61,676 nt of DNA from an uncultured Candidatus Saccharibacteria bacterium (lineage in GTDB: Bacteria; Patescibacteriota; Saccharimonadia; Saccharimonadales; Saccharimonadaceae): assembly GCA_938036625.1 (NCBI GenBank), contig CALHQH010000015.1, positions 1 to 61,676 on the forward strand, given 5' to 3'. The translations under genes and the position numbers were made by a program. The notes below the pieces were generated by a model that had not been told where the DNA came from, made no database searches, and saw only the letters and a program-made list of their open reading frames with translations. Below are positions 51,083-59,320 of this stretch, piece by piece (the stretch's first letter is position 1; every line of letters starts with the position of its first letter).

Positions 51083-51717
51083 TGCAGCCGAAGCTTATTG
51101 TATTTGACCTCAATCATACCTTGATTCGCGACAACTCTTGGCGCAATCTCAATCTCGCCATGGGCATTACCCCAGAAGAGGATGCTGCCTTGATGGCACG
51201 CGCCGCTCGGGGTGAGATAACTGATGCCGAGGGTCAAGCCTGGCTATTGCAGCGCTACCAGCAGCGGGGCGACTGCCACAGAGAGGCGGTGCAGCGTGTC
51301 CTCAGCCAGTACACCTATATGCCACATGCTCAAATGGTCGTTGCGGCGCTCCAAGCGCGGGGCTACCGCGTGGCCATCAACTCTGGTGCGATAGATATCT
51401 TGGTGAGCATGGTAGCAGAGCAGCTTGGCGTGGTGCTTTGGCGGGCGAGCAATCATTTTATCTTTGATGACCACGACATGCTGTGCCAGATTGATGCACC
51501 AGATAACGATGCAGCGGCCAAGCTACAGCAGCTCCGCGAGCTAGCTGCCGAGCAGCAGGCTTCGCTGAGCGACTGCCTGGTGGTGGGCGATGGAGCGAAC
51601 GACCTACCGCTCTTTGCTGCGACAGGTAATGGGGTAACCTTTGCCGGCTCACCCGCTGCCAGATATGCACGATGGGTTATAGCTGATCTTCGTGATATGT
51701 TGACGATTGTTGAATAA
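51082..51717 (+). CDS. HAD-superfamily phosphoserine phosphatase-like protein with altered motif I
   Basis: A 211-residue HAD hydrolase with SerB-like layout. Motif I is FDLNHTLI: the nucleophile D9 is kept, but the second Asp (acid/base) is Asn (N11). Motif II is INSGA, motif III a Lys in DAAAKL, and motif IV GDGANDLPLF. A helical cap lies at about 20-85. Loss of the second Asp usually slows phosphatase turnover, so this may act on another substrate or bind rather than hydrolyse. The ATG lies on the stop of the nuclease gene, so the pair is co-translated. Confidence 0.82.
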   Translation: MQPKLIVFDLNHTLIRDNSWRNLNLAMGITPEEDAALMARAARGEITDAEGQAWLLQRYQQRGDCHREAVQRVLSQYTYMPHAQMVVAALQARGYRVAINSGAIDILVSMVAEQLGVVLWRASNHFIFDDHDMLCQIDAPDNDAAAKLQQLRELAAEQQASLSDCLVVGDGANDLPLFAATGNGVTFAGSPAARYARWVIADLRDMLTIVE

Positions 51718-51735
51718 GAATTTCTACTGCTTCAT

Positions 51736-51764
51736 TTGACATCCCTCGTACGATCCGCTACACT
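51736..51764 (+). promoter_or_regulatory. Sigma-70 promoter of nusA
   Basis: TTGACA, an exact 17-base spacer, then TACACT. The leader of about 50 bases ends with AAAGGAG. Confidence 0.8.
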
Positions 51765-51821
51765 AATACCTAGATATCCGGCCGGCAGGTCGGAGTTTTT
51801 CATAGAAAGGAGTAACACAAT

Positions 51822-52937
51822 ATGGAAGACCTTAATATTAAGCAGCTTACGTTAGCCTTGCGCACAATTGCTGACGAAAAGAACTTACCTGAGGAAACTG
51901 TCCTGGGTGTGATCGAGCAAGCAATTGCTGCCGCCTGGCGCCGCGACAATGGCGAGCGCGACCAAAACGTCCGGGCAGAGCTCAACCTCAACGACGGCAC
52001 CGCCAAGGTGTTTGTCATTCGTGAGATCGTTGAAGAAGTTAACTTCCCATCGACAGAGGTCAGCCTAGAAGAAGCACGGGCGACAAACCCCGATGCCGAG
52101 CTGGGTGGTACCGTTGAGGAGACGCACAATGTGACGAGCTTTGGCCGTGTGGCGGCTCAGACTGCTAAGCAGGTGGTGTTGCAGCGCCTGCGCGAGGCTG
52201 AGCGTGAGGTAGTGCTGGCAGAGTTTGAGGACAAGATTGGCACTGTTGTGACAGGTATCGTCCAGCGGGTTGAGCCGCGCGTCGTGCGGGTTGAACTGGG
52301 CAAGGCAACTGGCATCTTACCGCAGAGTGAGCAAATCCAAGGTGAGCGCTATGTGCCAGGCAGTCGCATTAAAGTATTTATCAAGGACATTGAGCGCGAC
52401 AATCGCGGCCCACAGCTCATCCTTAGCCGTGGTAACGAAGCCTTCATTGAGTATCTCTTCCGCCAAGAGGTACCAGAGCTCGAGACAGGGGCGGTTGAGA
52501 TTAAGGGGATCGCCCGCGAAGCAGGTCGCCGCACCAAGCTAGCCGTTCTGAGTACCGTGCCAGGGATCGACCCTGTTGGCACCTTCGTGGGTGGGCATGG
52601 CACACGGGTCAATGCTGTTGTTAACGAGATTGGTGACCAAGAAAAGATCGATATCATTATGTACGACGAAAATACCGACACGTACATTCGCAACGCTCTC
52701 AGCCCTGCCGAGGTAGTGCGGGTCGAGATTGACCGCGAGCACAAGCACGCCAAGGTATATGTGACGGAAGACCAGCAGTCGATCGCGATTGGCCGTAGTG
52801 GGCAGAATGTTCGCTTGGCAAGCCGCCTTACGGGCTTTGAGCTTGATATCGAGACAGCAGCAAGCCAGCCAGCTGAGCGCAAGCCACGCAAGAATATCGA
52901 GGATGATCTCTTTAGCGCCATTGAAAACCAAGCGTAA
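51822..52937 (+). CDS. nusA: Transcription termination/antitermination protein NusA
   Basis: A 371-residue NusA core. The N-terminal RNA polymerase-binding domain (1-125), an S1 domain (about 130-205, VVTGIVQRVEPRVVRVELGKATGILPQSEQI) and two KH domains (about 225-345; FVGGHGTRVNAVVNEIGDQEKIDIIMYDE, AIGRSGQNVRLASRL) are seen. The C-terminal acidic repeats of E. coli NusA are absent, as in most Gram-positives. It binds RNA polymerase and promotes pausing. Unusually there is no rimP, ylxR or infB next to it. Own promoter and terminator. Confidence 0.97.
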   Translation: MEDLNIKQLTLALRTIADEKNLPEETVLGVIEQAIAAAWRRDNGERDQNVRAELNLNDGTAKVFVIREIVEEVNFPSTEVSLEEARATNPDAELGGTVEETHNVTSFGRVAAQTAKQVVLQRLREAEREVVLAEFEDKIGTVVTGIVQRVEPRVVRVELGKATGILPQSEQIQGERYVPGSRIKVFIKDIERDNRGPQLILSRGNEAFIEYLFRQEVPELETGAVEIKGIAREAGRRTKLAVLSTVPGIDPVGTFVGGHGTRVNAVVNEIGDQEKIDIIMYDENTDTYIRNALSPAEVVRVEIDREHKHAKVYVTEDQQSIAIGRSGQNVRLASRLTGFELDIETAASQPAERKPRKNIEDDLFSAIENQA

Positions 52938-52962
52938 AATTGCAAAGCGCTGCGACACGCTA

Positions 52963-52989
52963 ACCCTGCTCATAATAGAGTAGGGTTTT
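52963..52989 (+). terminator. Terminator after nusA
   Basis: AACCCTGCTC / GAGTAGGGTT (one G-T pair) with a 6-base loop and TT beyond. It separates nusA from the heat-shock promoter. Confidence 0.82.
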
Positions 52990-52997
52990 GCGTATTA

Positions 52998-53024
52998 TTA
53001 GCACTCCACCTTGACGAGTGCTAA
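52998..53024. promoter_or_regulatory. CIRCE operator (HrcA binding site)
   Basis: TTAGCACTC-N9-GAGTGCTAA, a perfect match to the CIRCE consensus. Its right half overlaps the -35 of the clpC promoter, so HrcA binding should block RNA polymerase and heat should release it. Confidence 0.95.
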
Positions 53025-53039
53025 TAAGCAGCGTATACT
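53011..53039 (+). promoter_or_regulatory. Sigma-70 promoter of clpC
   Basis: TTGACG (53011-53016), a 17-base spacer, and TATACT (53034-53039). The -35 lies inside the CIRCE element. Confidence 0.9.
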
Positions 53040-53079
53040 GAGTAGGGTGGCTTTTTGGCCACAGATTTTGGAGGACGAC

Positions 53080-55569
53080 ATGGAAGATGATTTTGCAGAT
53101 TTTATTAGTCATTTGAGTGATGATGCTCGCCTGAGTGTCCAGTATGCTGATGCAATCGCCCGCGGGTATGGCAACCCCTATATCGGTACCGAACACTTAC
53201 TGCTTGGTATCCTGAGCCAAAGTGCCAGCCTCGGTACTAAGGTATTGGCCGATGCTGGCATTACGCTGCGCCGGGCGGAGGACTCACTCCACCTGCAGCC
53301 GCTCAAGAGTATTACGGTGCGGACTGGCGGGGCAACTGGCCTCTCTGAGACGGCCCTATTGACACTTCGGATGGGGTGGGAAATTGCGAAGGAGTATGAG
53401 CATGATGAGCTCGGCACAGAGCATATTCTCTATAGCTTGCTCAAGCAAAATAACGCCCGTGCAACTGTATTGCTACGCGAAATGGGGGCAGATACCGAGG
53501 CGATCGTTCGCAACCTCGAAGCCCACTTTGATGATATGCGTGAAGAGAGCCGCGGCGGCACGAGCACTCGCACCGACACGAAGCGTCGGCCAATGCCGCG
53601 CGGTGGCAGTGCCCTGAGCAAATACAGTACTGACCTCACGGCCAAGGCGGCCGATGGCGAGCTCGATACTGTGGTGGGGCGAGCGCGCGAGACCGAGCGC
53701 CTTGTGACGATCCTCAGCCGTCGCACCAAGAATAACCCTGTCTTGCTGGGTGAGCCAGGGGTAGGTAAGACGGCCATCGTTGAGGGCCTCGCGCAGCGGA
53801 TTGTCCGCGAGGATGTGCCAGATAATTTGCTCGACAAGCGAGTAGTTATGCTCGATATGACGGCGATTGTCGCTGGTACTAAGTATCGGGGGCAGTTTGA
53901 GGAGCGGCTGACGGCACTGATTCGCGAGATTACCAAGCAGGGCAACATCATTGCCTTTATCGATGAATTACACATGCTTGTAGGAGCTGGCTCAGCAGAG
54001 GGCGGGGCAATGGACGCAGCTAATATCCTCAAGCCGGCGCTAGCCCGAGGTGAGTTGCACCTCATCGGTGCGACGACGTTAGAGGAATATCGCAAGCATA
54101 TCGAGAAGGATAGCGCGCTGGAGCGTCGCTTCCAGACAGTGCTCGTTAAGGAGCCAAGTGTGAAGGATACGGTGGCAATCCTCAAGGGGTTGCGCAGCTA
54201 CTACGAGAAGCACCACGGGGTGAAGATCAGCGATGACGTGATCGAGTCAGCAGTGTATATGAGTGACCGCTATGTGGCCGATCGCTTTATGCCCGACAAG
54301 GCGATTGATGTCATCGACGAAGCAGCAGCTCTAGTGCGCGTCAAGAAGGGGCACAAGCCAAGCAAGCAGCGCGAGTATGTCCGTGAGCTCAAAGCACTCA
54401 ATGAGAAGATGGAAGACGCCGTAGCGGCAGAAGATTATGAGCGCGCCGCTCTCTATAAACAGCGTATTAGCCAATTGACCGACCAGCTTGAGCAAGCACG
54501 CCGCGAGCAAGGTCGCAAAACTCCACTAGTGCTCACTGAGGACAATATTGCTCATGCTATTGCCGTGATGACACACATCCCGGTTGAGAAAGTTCGCACA
54601 AGTGAGGCGAAGCTACTGCGTAATCTCGAGAAGCACCTTGGGAAGTATCTGATTGGCCAAGAAGAAGCAGTTAGCAAAGTGGCTCGAGCTATTCGGCGCA
54701 GTCGTAGTGGGGTGGCGAGCAGCCAGCGGCCGATCGGTAGCTTTGTCTTTATGGGGCCAACTGGTGTTGGTAAGACCGAGCTGGCGCGCGTGCTTGCCCG
54801 TGAGGTATTCGGCTCAGACGACGCGCTGATTAAGATCGATATGAGTGAGTTTGGCGAGAAGCACACCGCAAGCCGGCTTGTTGGTGCGCCTGCTGGCTAC
54901 GTGGGCTACGACGATGGCGGCAAATTGACAGACAAAGTGCGGCGCCAGCCCTATAGTGTGGTGTTGTTTGATGAAATCGAAAAGGCTCACCCCGATATCT
55001 TCCAGATGTTGCTGCAGCTGCTTGAGGACGGTACATTGACCGATTCGACTGGCCGTGTCGTGAGTTTCCGCAACACAATCATCATCCTCACCAGCAATCT
55101 TGGTGCAGATAAGATGCAGCACAATCGCAGCCTCGGCTTCCAGGCCAAACTGGCCGACGAGGACGATACGGCGCAGCAGCAGCGACGCAATGAGTCGTAT
55201 ACTCGTGAGGCACTGGAGCGATTCATGCGACCGGAGCTAATCAATCGGTTTGATGCAATCATCACCTTCCGCCCACTCACTAAGCCAGAGGTTGGGAAGA
55301 TATTCGACTTGCAGATTGCTGAGCTTAATCGGCGTTTGGCGCGCCAGAGCCTTGCCGTTAAGGTGTTGCCAGCGGCAAAGCGACGGTTGATTGCTCAGGG
55401 CTACAGTCGCACTTTTGGGGCGCGGCCGCTGCGGCGCACGATTGAGGACGAGCTGGAACATCGCCTTGCAGAGGGAATTCTGGCTCGTCACTACGCCAAA
55501 GGGTCGGTCTTGACAGTTGGAGTACGAAAAGGGGAGCTGACGATTGACGCACGTAGCGAAAAGGCCTAA
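53080..55569 (+). CDS. clpC: ATP-dependent Clp protease ATPase subunit ClpC
   Basis: An 829-residue double-ATPase unfoldase. The N-domain has two Clp repeats (1-150). The first AAA+ domain has Walker A GEPGVGKT (224-231). A middle domain with a UVR-like helix pair is at about 425-475 (EDAVAAEDYERAALYKQRI). The second AAA+ domain has GPTGVGKTE and the ClpP-docking loop LGF (NRSLGFQAK). With ClpP it degrades unfolded proteins. The ATG at 53080 follows GGAGGAC; the frame opens at 53011 inside the promoter, which rules that start out. Regulated by CIRCE. The next gene overlaps its end by 26 bases. Confidence 0.96.
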   Translation: MEDDFADFISHLSDDARLSVQYADAIARGYGNPYIGTEHLLLGILSQSASLGTKVLADAGITLRRAEDSLHLQPLKSITVRTGGATGLSETALLTLRMGWEIAKEYEHDELGTEHILYSLLKQNNARATVLLREMGADTEAIVRNLEAHFDDMREESRGGTSTRTDTKRRPMPRGGSALSKYSTDLTAKAADGELDTVVGRARETERLVTILSRRTKNNPVLLGEPGVGKTAIVEGLAQRIVREDVPDNLLDKRVVMLDMTAIVAGTKYRGQFEERLTALIREITKQGNIIAFIDELHMLVGAGSAEGGAMDAANILKPALARGELHLIGATTLEEYRKHIEKDSALERRFQTVLVKEPSVKDTVAILKGLRSYYEKHHGVKISDDVIESAVYMSDRYVADRFMPDKAIDVIDEAAALVRVKKGHKPSKQREYVRELKALNEKMEDAVAAEDYERAALYKQRISQLTDQLEQARREQGRKTPLVLTEDNIAHAIAVMTHIPVEKVRTSEAKLLRNLEKHLGKYLIGQEEAVSKVARAIRRSRSGVASSQRPIGSFVFMGPTGVGKTELARVLAREVFGSDDALIKIDMSEFGEKHTASRLVGAPAGYVGYDDGGKLTDKVRRQPYSVVLFDEIEKAHPDIFQMLLQLLEDGTLTDSTGRVVSFRNTIIILTSNLGADKMQHNRSLGFQAKLADEDDTAQQQRRNESYTREALERFMRPELINRFDAIITFRPLTKPEVGKIFDLQIAELNRRLARQSLAVKVLPAAKRRLIAQGYSRTFGARPLRRTIEDELEHRLAEGILARHYAKGSVLTVGVRKGELTIDARSEKA

Positions 55570-56542
55570 GCGCCTCCTCTCAACACTGGTCGGTCTAGTG
55601 ATGATCGGTGGTATGGCCTGGGCTGGGCTGACCTATGGCCCGGAGCTCTACGATGCTGCAGTGGCGAGCCGGTACCAGCCCGATAGTGCAATGCAAGCGG
55701 TGATTGATCAGCTTGAGCTGACCGACAAAGGTCGGCATCTGCTCTATGCGAGTCAGCCACAATTGCAGGACAAGGCTGAGTTTAACAAAAGCTGCAAATC
55801 GACAGAGCGCACAGCAGCTATCCTTGGTTGCTACCATCTGCGCCGGATTTACGTCTACAATGTGCAGAATCAAGAACTGACTAATGCCGAACCCGTCACG
55901 ACAGCACACGAGTTATTACATGCCGCATATGAGCGGCTTGGTTCGGGCGAGCGACAGCGGATCGACAAGCTTATCGAAGCAGAGTACGCCAAGATCAAGA
56001 CCAATCCGGTCATTGCCTCAATGGTGAAGTATTATGACCAGGCCGAACCAGGCGAGCGTAATAATGAGCTTCATTCTATTATTGGCACGCAGATTGGTAC
56101 AATCAACAGCGAATTAAAGCAGCACTATAGCCGGTATTTTCGTAACCGTGCGGCGATTGTCGCACGCAGTGATGCCTACCAAGCTGTCTTTGACAAAGTC
56201 GATCAAGAAGCCAAAGCGCTCAGCAAAGCAATCAACCAAGAAGCTACCCAGCTCCCCACTGATCAAGCACAGTATAAAGAGATGGCTGAACAGCTGTCGG
56301 CTGATATTAAGGTGTTTAATGCGAGAGCCCAAAATGGCGGCTTCCGCGATGATGCATCATTCCAGGCAGTGCGCAAGAAGCTCTTAGCACGTCAGCGAGC
56401 GCTTGAGGCGCAGCGGCTAGCGATTAATCAACGCGTTGAGATATATAATGCGAAGATCACTCGGCTCAATGCCTTGTCGGTACGCGCTAATGAGCTGAAC
56501 CAAAGCATTAATGGCATTGAGCAACCCAAGGAGCAAGTGTAA
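55544..56542 (+). CDS. Membrane-anchored HExxH protein, putative metalloprotease
   Basis: A 332-residue protein, TTG start with GGGGAG upstream. A transmembrane anchor at about 11-30 is followed by an outer domain with AHELLHAAYERLGSGERQRID: the zinc-protease motif H122-E-L-L-H126. A possible third ligand is E147 in LIEAEYAKI; not certain. The C-terminal third (about 185-320) is a long charged coiled coil. No family is recognised with confidence. It lies between clpC and radA, overlapping both (26 bases and one base), so it is in the CIRCE-controlled operon and may act in envelope protein quality control. Confidence 0.72.
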   Translation: MTHVAKRPKRLLSTLVGLVMIGGMAWAGLTYGPELYDAAVASRYQPDSAMQAVIDQLELTDKGRHLLYASQPQLQDKAEFNKSCKSTERTAAILGCYHLRRIYVYNVQNQELTNAEPVTTAHELLHAAYERLGSGERQRIDKLIEAEYAKIKTNPVIASMVKYYDQAEPGERNNELHSIIGTQIGTINSELKQHYSRYFRNRAAIVARSDAYQAVFDKVDQEAKALSKAINQEATQLPTDQAQYKEMAEQLSADIKVFNARAQNGGFRDDASFQAVRKKLLARQRALEAQRLAINQRVEIYNAKITRLNALSVRANELNQSINGIEQPKEQV

Positions 56543-57900
56543 TGGCACGAGCTCGCACGGTGTTTGTTTGCCAGCAGTGTGGTGCGCGCTCACCAAAATG
56601 GACCGGTAAGTGTGAACAATGCAGCCAGTGGAATAGCCTCGTTGAGCAAGCGCCAGCTCCAATGGGTAAATCGGCCGTGGCACGCAGCGCTGGCCAGGGT
56701 ACGTTGCTACAGCCGCGGCCAATTACCGCCGCTGCAAGCCAGGATGAGCCAGCGGCACGACTTGCAACGGGGATTGCCGATCTTGATGCAGTGCTGGGTG
56801 GTGGTATTTTGCCTGGTGGTGTGCTTCTTCTGGCGGGGCAACCGGGTATGGGCAAGAGTACCCTCTTGCTCCAGGTCGCGCATGCGGTTGCTCGGCAGCA
56901 TGCGGTGCTCTATATCAGTGGCGAGGAGTCGGCTGGGCAGGTAGCGCTGCGAGCGACGCGACTGGGTGCCGACCAGCACGAGGCATTGTCTTTTGCGGCG
57001 AGCACGAGCGCCGATGATATTGCGGCTACCATCCGTACTGGCCAATACCAGCTGGTAATTGTCGATTCGATTCAGACACTGAGCCTGGCTGAGATCACTA
57101 GTGCACCAGGCACCGTGAGCCAGATTACCAATGCCAGCAACGTTATCATTCAAGCGGCCAAGCAATCAGGGACGGCGGTGGTGCTGGTAGGTCATGTGAC
57201 GAAGGAAGGGTCGATCGCGGGGCCCAAGGTACTTGAGCATCTCGTGGATGTGGTGCTGCAGTTTGAGGGCGATCGCTATGGCGGCTTTAAGGTGGTGCGG
57301 GCCATCAAGAACCGCTATGGTAGCACGAATGAAGCGGCGATTTTTGCTATGGGTGAGCATGGCCTAACGGTGGTCGAGAACCCCTCGGCTGCACTGCTTG
57401 CCGAGCGCCAAAATGCTGATGGATCGGTGGTGCTGGCCACCCTTGAGGGCAACCGCCCCATCCTTGTCGAGATCCAAGCACTTGTCAATCCAACCCATTT
57501 CGGGTATCCTAAGAGGACAGCCAGCGGATTTGATCTCAACCGACTTAACCTTTTGATCGCTGTCCTCGAGCGGCGCACCAAATTGAAATTATCCGATAAA
57601 GATATCTACATCAACGTTGTCGGTGGGCTCAAACTGGCTGATCGGGCGGCCGACTTAGCCGTCGTCATGGCAATTGCTAGTGCTGCTGCTGGTCGACGCC
57701 TTGATGATGGTGTAGTAGTGTTTGGCGAGGTGGGCCTTGGCGGTGAAGTACGCAGCGCCCAAGCGCCCAAGCGGCGCATTGCTGAGGCGCAAAAGCTCGG
57801 CTTCACCAAAGCAATTGCCCCGCATCCTGGCCTTAAGACGCCCTTCATCCATGATGTGCGCGATATCCGCAGCGCACTCATTACCTATCTAAAAACATAA
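56542..57900 (+). CDS. radA: DNA repair protein RadA (Sms)
   Basis: A 452-residue RadA. The N-terminal zinc finger has C10-x2-C13 and C24-x2-C27. Walker A GQPGMGKST is at 99-107. The RadA-specific motif reads KNRYGSTNE, where the consensus is KNRFG. The C-terminal Lon-like domain is inactive as protease (NVVGGLKLADRAADLAVVMAIASAA). RadA is a branch-migration helicase in recombination and in natural transformation, which fits pili and DNA uptake. It starts on the stop of the HExxH gene (TAATG), 13 bases before the PIN-TRAM gene. Confidence 0.97.
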   Translation: MARARTVFVCQQCGARSPKWTGKCEQCSQWNSLVEQAPAPMGKSAVARSAGQGTLLQPRPITAAASQDEPAARLATGIADLDAVLGGGILPGGVLLLAGQPGMGKSTLLLQVAHAVARQHAVLYISGEESAGQVALRATRLGADQHEALSFAASTSADDIAATIRTGQYQLVIVDSIQTLSLAEITSAPGTVSQITNASNVIIQAAKQSGTAVVLVGHVTKEGSIAGPKVLEHLVDVVLQFEGDRYGGFKVVRAIKNRYGSTNEAAIFAMGEHGLTVVENPSAALLAERQNADGSVVLATLEGNRPILVEIQALVNPTHFGYPKRTASGFDLNRLNLLIAVLERRTKLKLSDKDIYINVVGGLKLADRAADLAVVMAIASAAAGRRLDDGVVVFGEVGLGGEVRSAQAPKRRIAEAQKLGFTKAIAPHPGLKTPFIHDVRDIRSALITYLKT

Positions 57901-57913
57901 TAAAAGGAACAAC

Positions 57914-59098
57914 ATGCAATTATCTACTATTGTGTTGCTTATCATCACACTTATTATCCTTGGCGAAGTCAGCTACCTCCTGGCTCGGCTGCCACGCAAT
58001 ACACTTAAGACGAAGGGGCGAGCGCTGCTGGTCGATACCTCAGTGCTGATGGATGGCCGCATTACGGCCGTTGCCAAAACAGGATTTATAGGAGACACGC
58101 TGGTGATCCCACGGAGCGTGGTGGGCGAGCTGCAATTTTTGGCAGATCACGCAGACAGCGACAAGCGAGCTCGTGCGCGCTATGGCCTCGACGTCGTGAC
58201 GGAACTGCAGGCGATGGATGAAGTTGAAGTAGAGCTCTTGCAGGATGGCAGCAAAGCACGTGAAGGGGTTGACGAGCGGCTGCTGAGTTTGGCCAAGCAG
58301 CATGGCGCGTGGCTGCTCACGATTGATTATAATCTCAACAAAGTTGCCGCTGTGGAGGGGATTGGCGTGCTCAATATCAATGAGCTGGCGCAGAGCATCC
58401 GGATGGCGCATTTGCCTGGCGAGCACCTGACGCTAGCGCTCCTCCAGAAGGGGCAGGACGCCCATCAGGCGGTGGGGCACTTACCTGATGGCACAATGGT
58501 GGTCGTGGAGCAAGCCAGCAGCCAGCTGGGCCGCACCTGCGAAGTGGAGATTATTCGCAACCTTCAGACCGCTGCAGGCAAGATGATCTTTGCCAAGCTC
58601 GTCAAAAAGCCAGCAGCTCAGCCAGCCAAAGTGCACTCAGCTGAAGCATTATCGGAAAAAGCAGCAGCGCAAGAGGAGCCAGCAGCTCAACCATCTACTC
58701 GGCCCAAGCCAGCAAAGACCTCGCGCTCTCGCCAACCAGCGCAGGCTCGTGTTACCACAGCTCCAGCAGAAAAAACAGACAAGAAAAATGACCAGCCAGC
58801 CTCAAGTCAGCCCCAGCGAACGGCGCGTGTGGCTCGTGAGAAAACAAAGCCAGCAGAGCAACCACAATCAAAGCAGCTAGCCAAGCGTACCTCTCGCGCG
58901 CGAGCCGCTACGGCTCCGAAATCTCCGCAGGCTGCTTCATCTTCTCAATCCGGACATGCCAAGCAGCCAACAACGGGCCGCACCTCACAAGCAACCACGC
59001 AAGCTACCTCCAAAAAACGAACCGCTCGTTCGCCATCACGTCGCCGTGTTGACCACGAAGCAGCGCTGCTTGATTTGGTAAAAAAGCAGACGGATTAG
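57914..59098 (+). CDS. Membrane PIN-TRAM protein (YacL-like) with disordered tail
   Basis: A 394-residue protein. An N-terminal transmembrane helix (3-25) is followed by a PIN nuclease domain (about 36-165; LLVDTSVLMDGRI with D41, RSVVGELQFLADHADSDKRARARYGLD, and the later LLTIDYNLNKVA Asp) and a TRAM RNA-binding domain (about 168-232). Residues 235-394 are a Lys/Ala/Gln/Ser/Arg-rich disordered tail absent in Bacillus YacL. In Bacillus clpC, radA, disA and yacL lie together; here disA is missing. It is likely an RNase at the membrane. AAAGGAA precedes the start. Confidence 0.9.
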   Translation: MQLSTIVLLIITLIILGEVSYLLARLPRNTLKTKGRALLVDTSVLMDGRITAVAKTGFIGDTLVIPRSVVGELQFLADHADSDKRARARYGLDVVTELQAMDEVEVELLQDGSKAREGVDERLLSLAKQHGAWLLTIDYNLNKVAAVEGIGVLNINELAQSIRMAHLPGEHLTLALLQKGQDAHQAVGHLPDGTMVVVEQASSQLGRTCEVEIIRNLQTAAGKMIFAKLVKKPAAQPAKVHSAEALSEKAAAQEEPAAQPSTRPKPAKTSRSRQPAQARVTTAPAEKTDKKNDQPASSQPQRTARVAREKTKPAEQPQSKQLAKRTSRARAATAPKSPQAASSSQSGHAKQPTTGRTSQATTQATSKKRTARSPSRRRVDHEAALLDLVKKQTD

Positions 59099-59259
59099 TA
59101 GTTTATATTTCTTAGCTGAAGGTGTACATAGATAAACGTATCATGACGATGCCAGAAGCCGTCCCAATTCATGCGCGAGCACCATGGCTTGAAGATTAGA
59201 CTGGTCTCAGGAGGGGTTATTACAAAGCTAGCGGATAGCAAAGAGATATTGTTTGATTT

Positions 59260-59288
59260 TTGATACATGATTCTCAGGGTGCTATACT
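59260..59288 (+). promoter_or_regulatory. Sigma-70 promoter of the IMPase gene
   Basis: TTGATA, an exact 17-base spacer, then TATACT. The leader of about 25 bases has AAAGGGAAG. Confidence 0.75.
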
Positions 59289-59320
59289 GATGGTAGTAGT
59301 ACCATGAAAGGGAAGCGACT

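Noticed and set aside
59145..59280. Short open stretches on both strands between the PIN-TRAM and IMPase genes, for example a 25-codon minus-strand frame from 59172
   Set aside because: They are under 35 codons from a start, have no ribosome site and resemble no protein; the region also holds the IMPase promoter.
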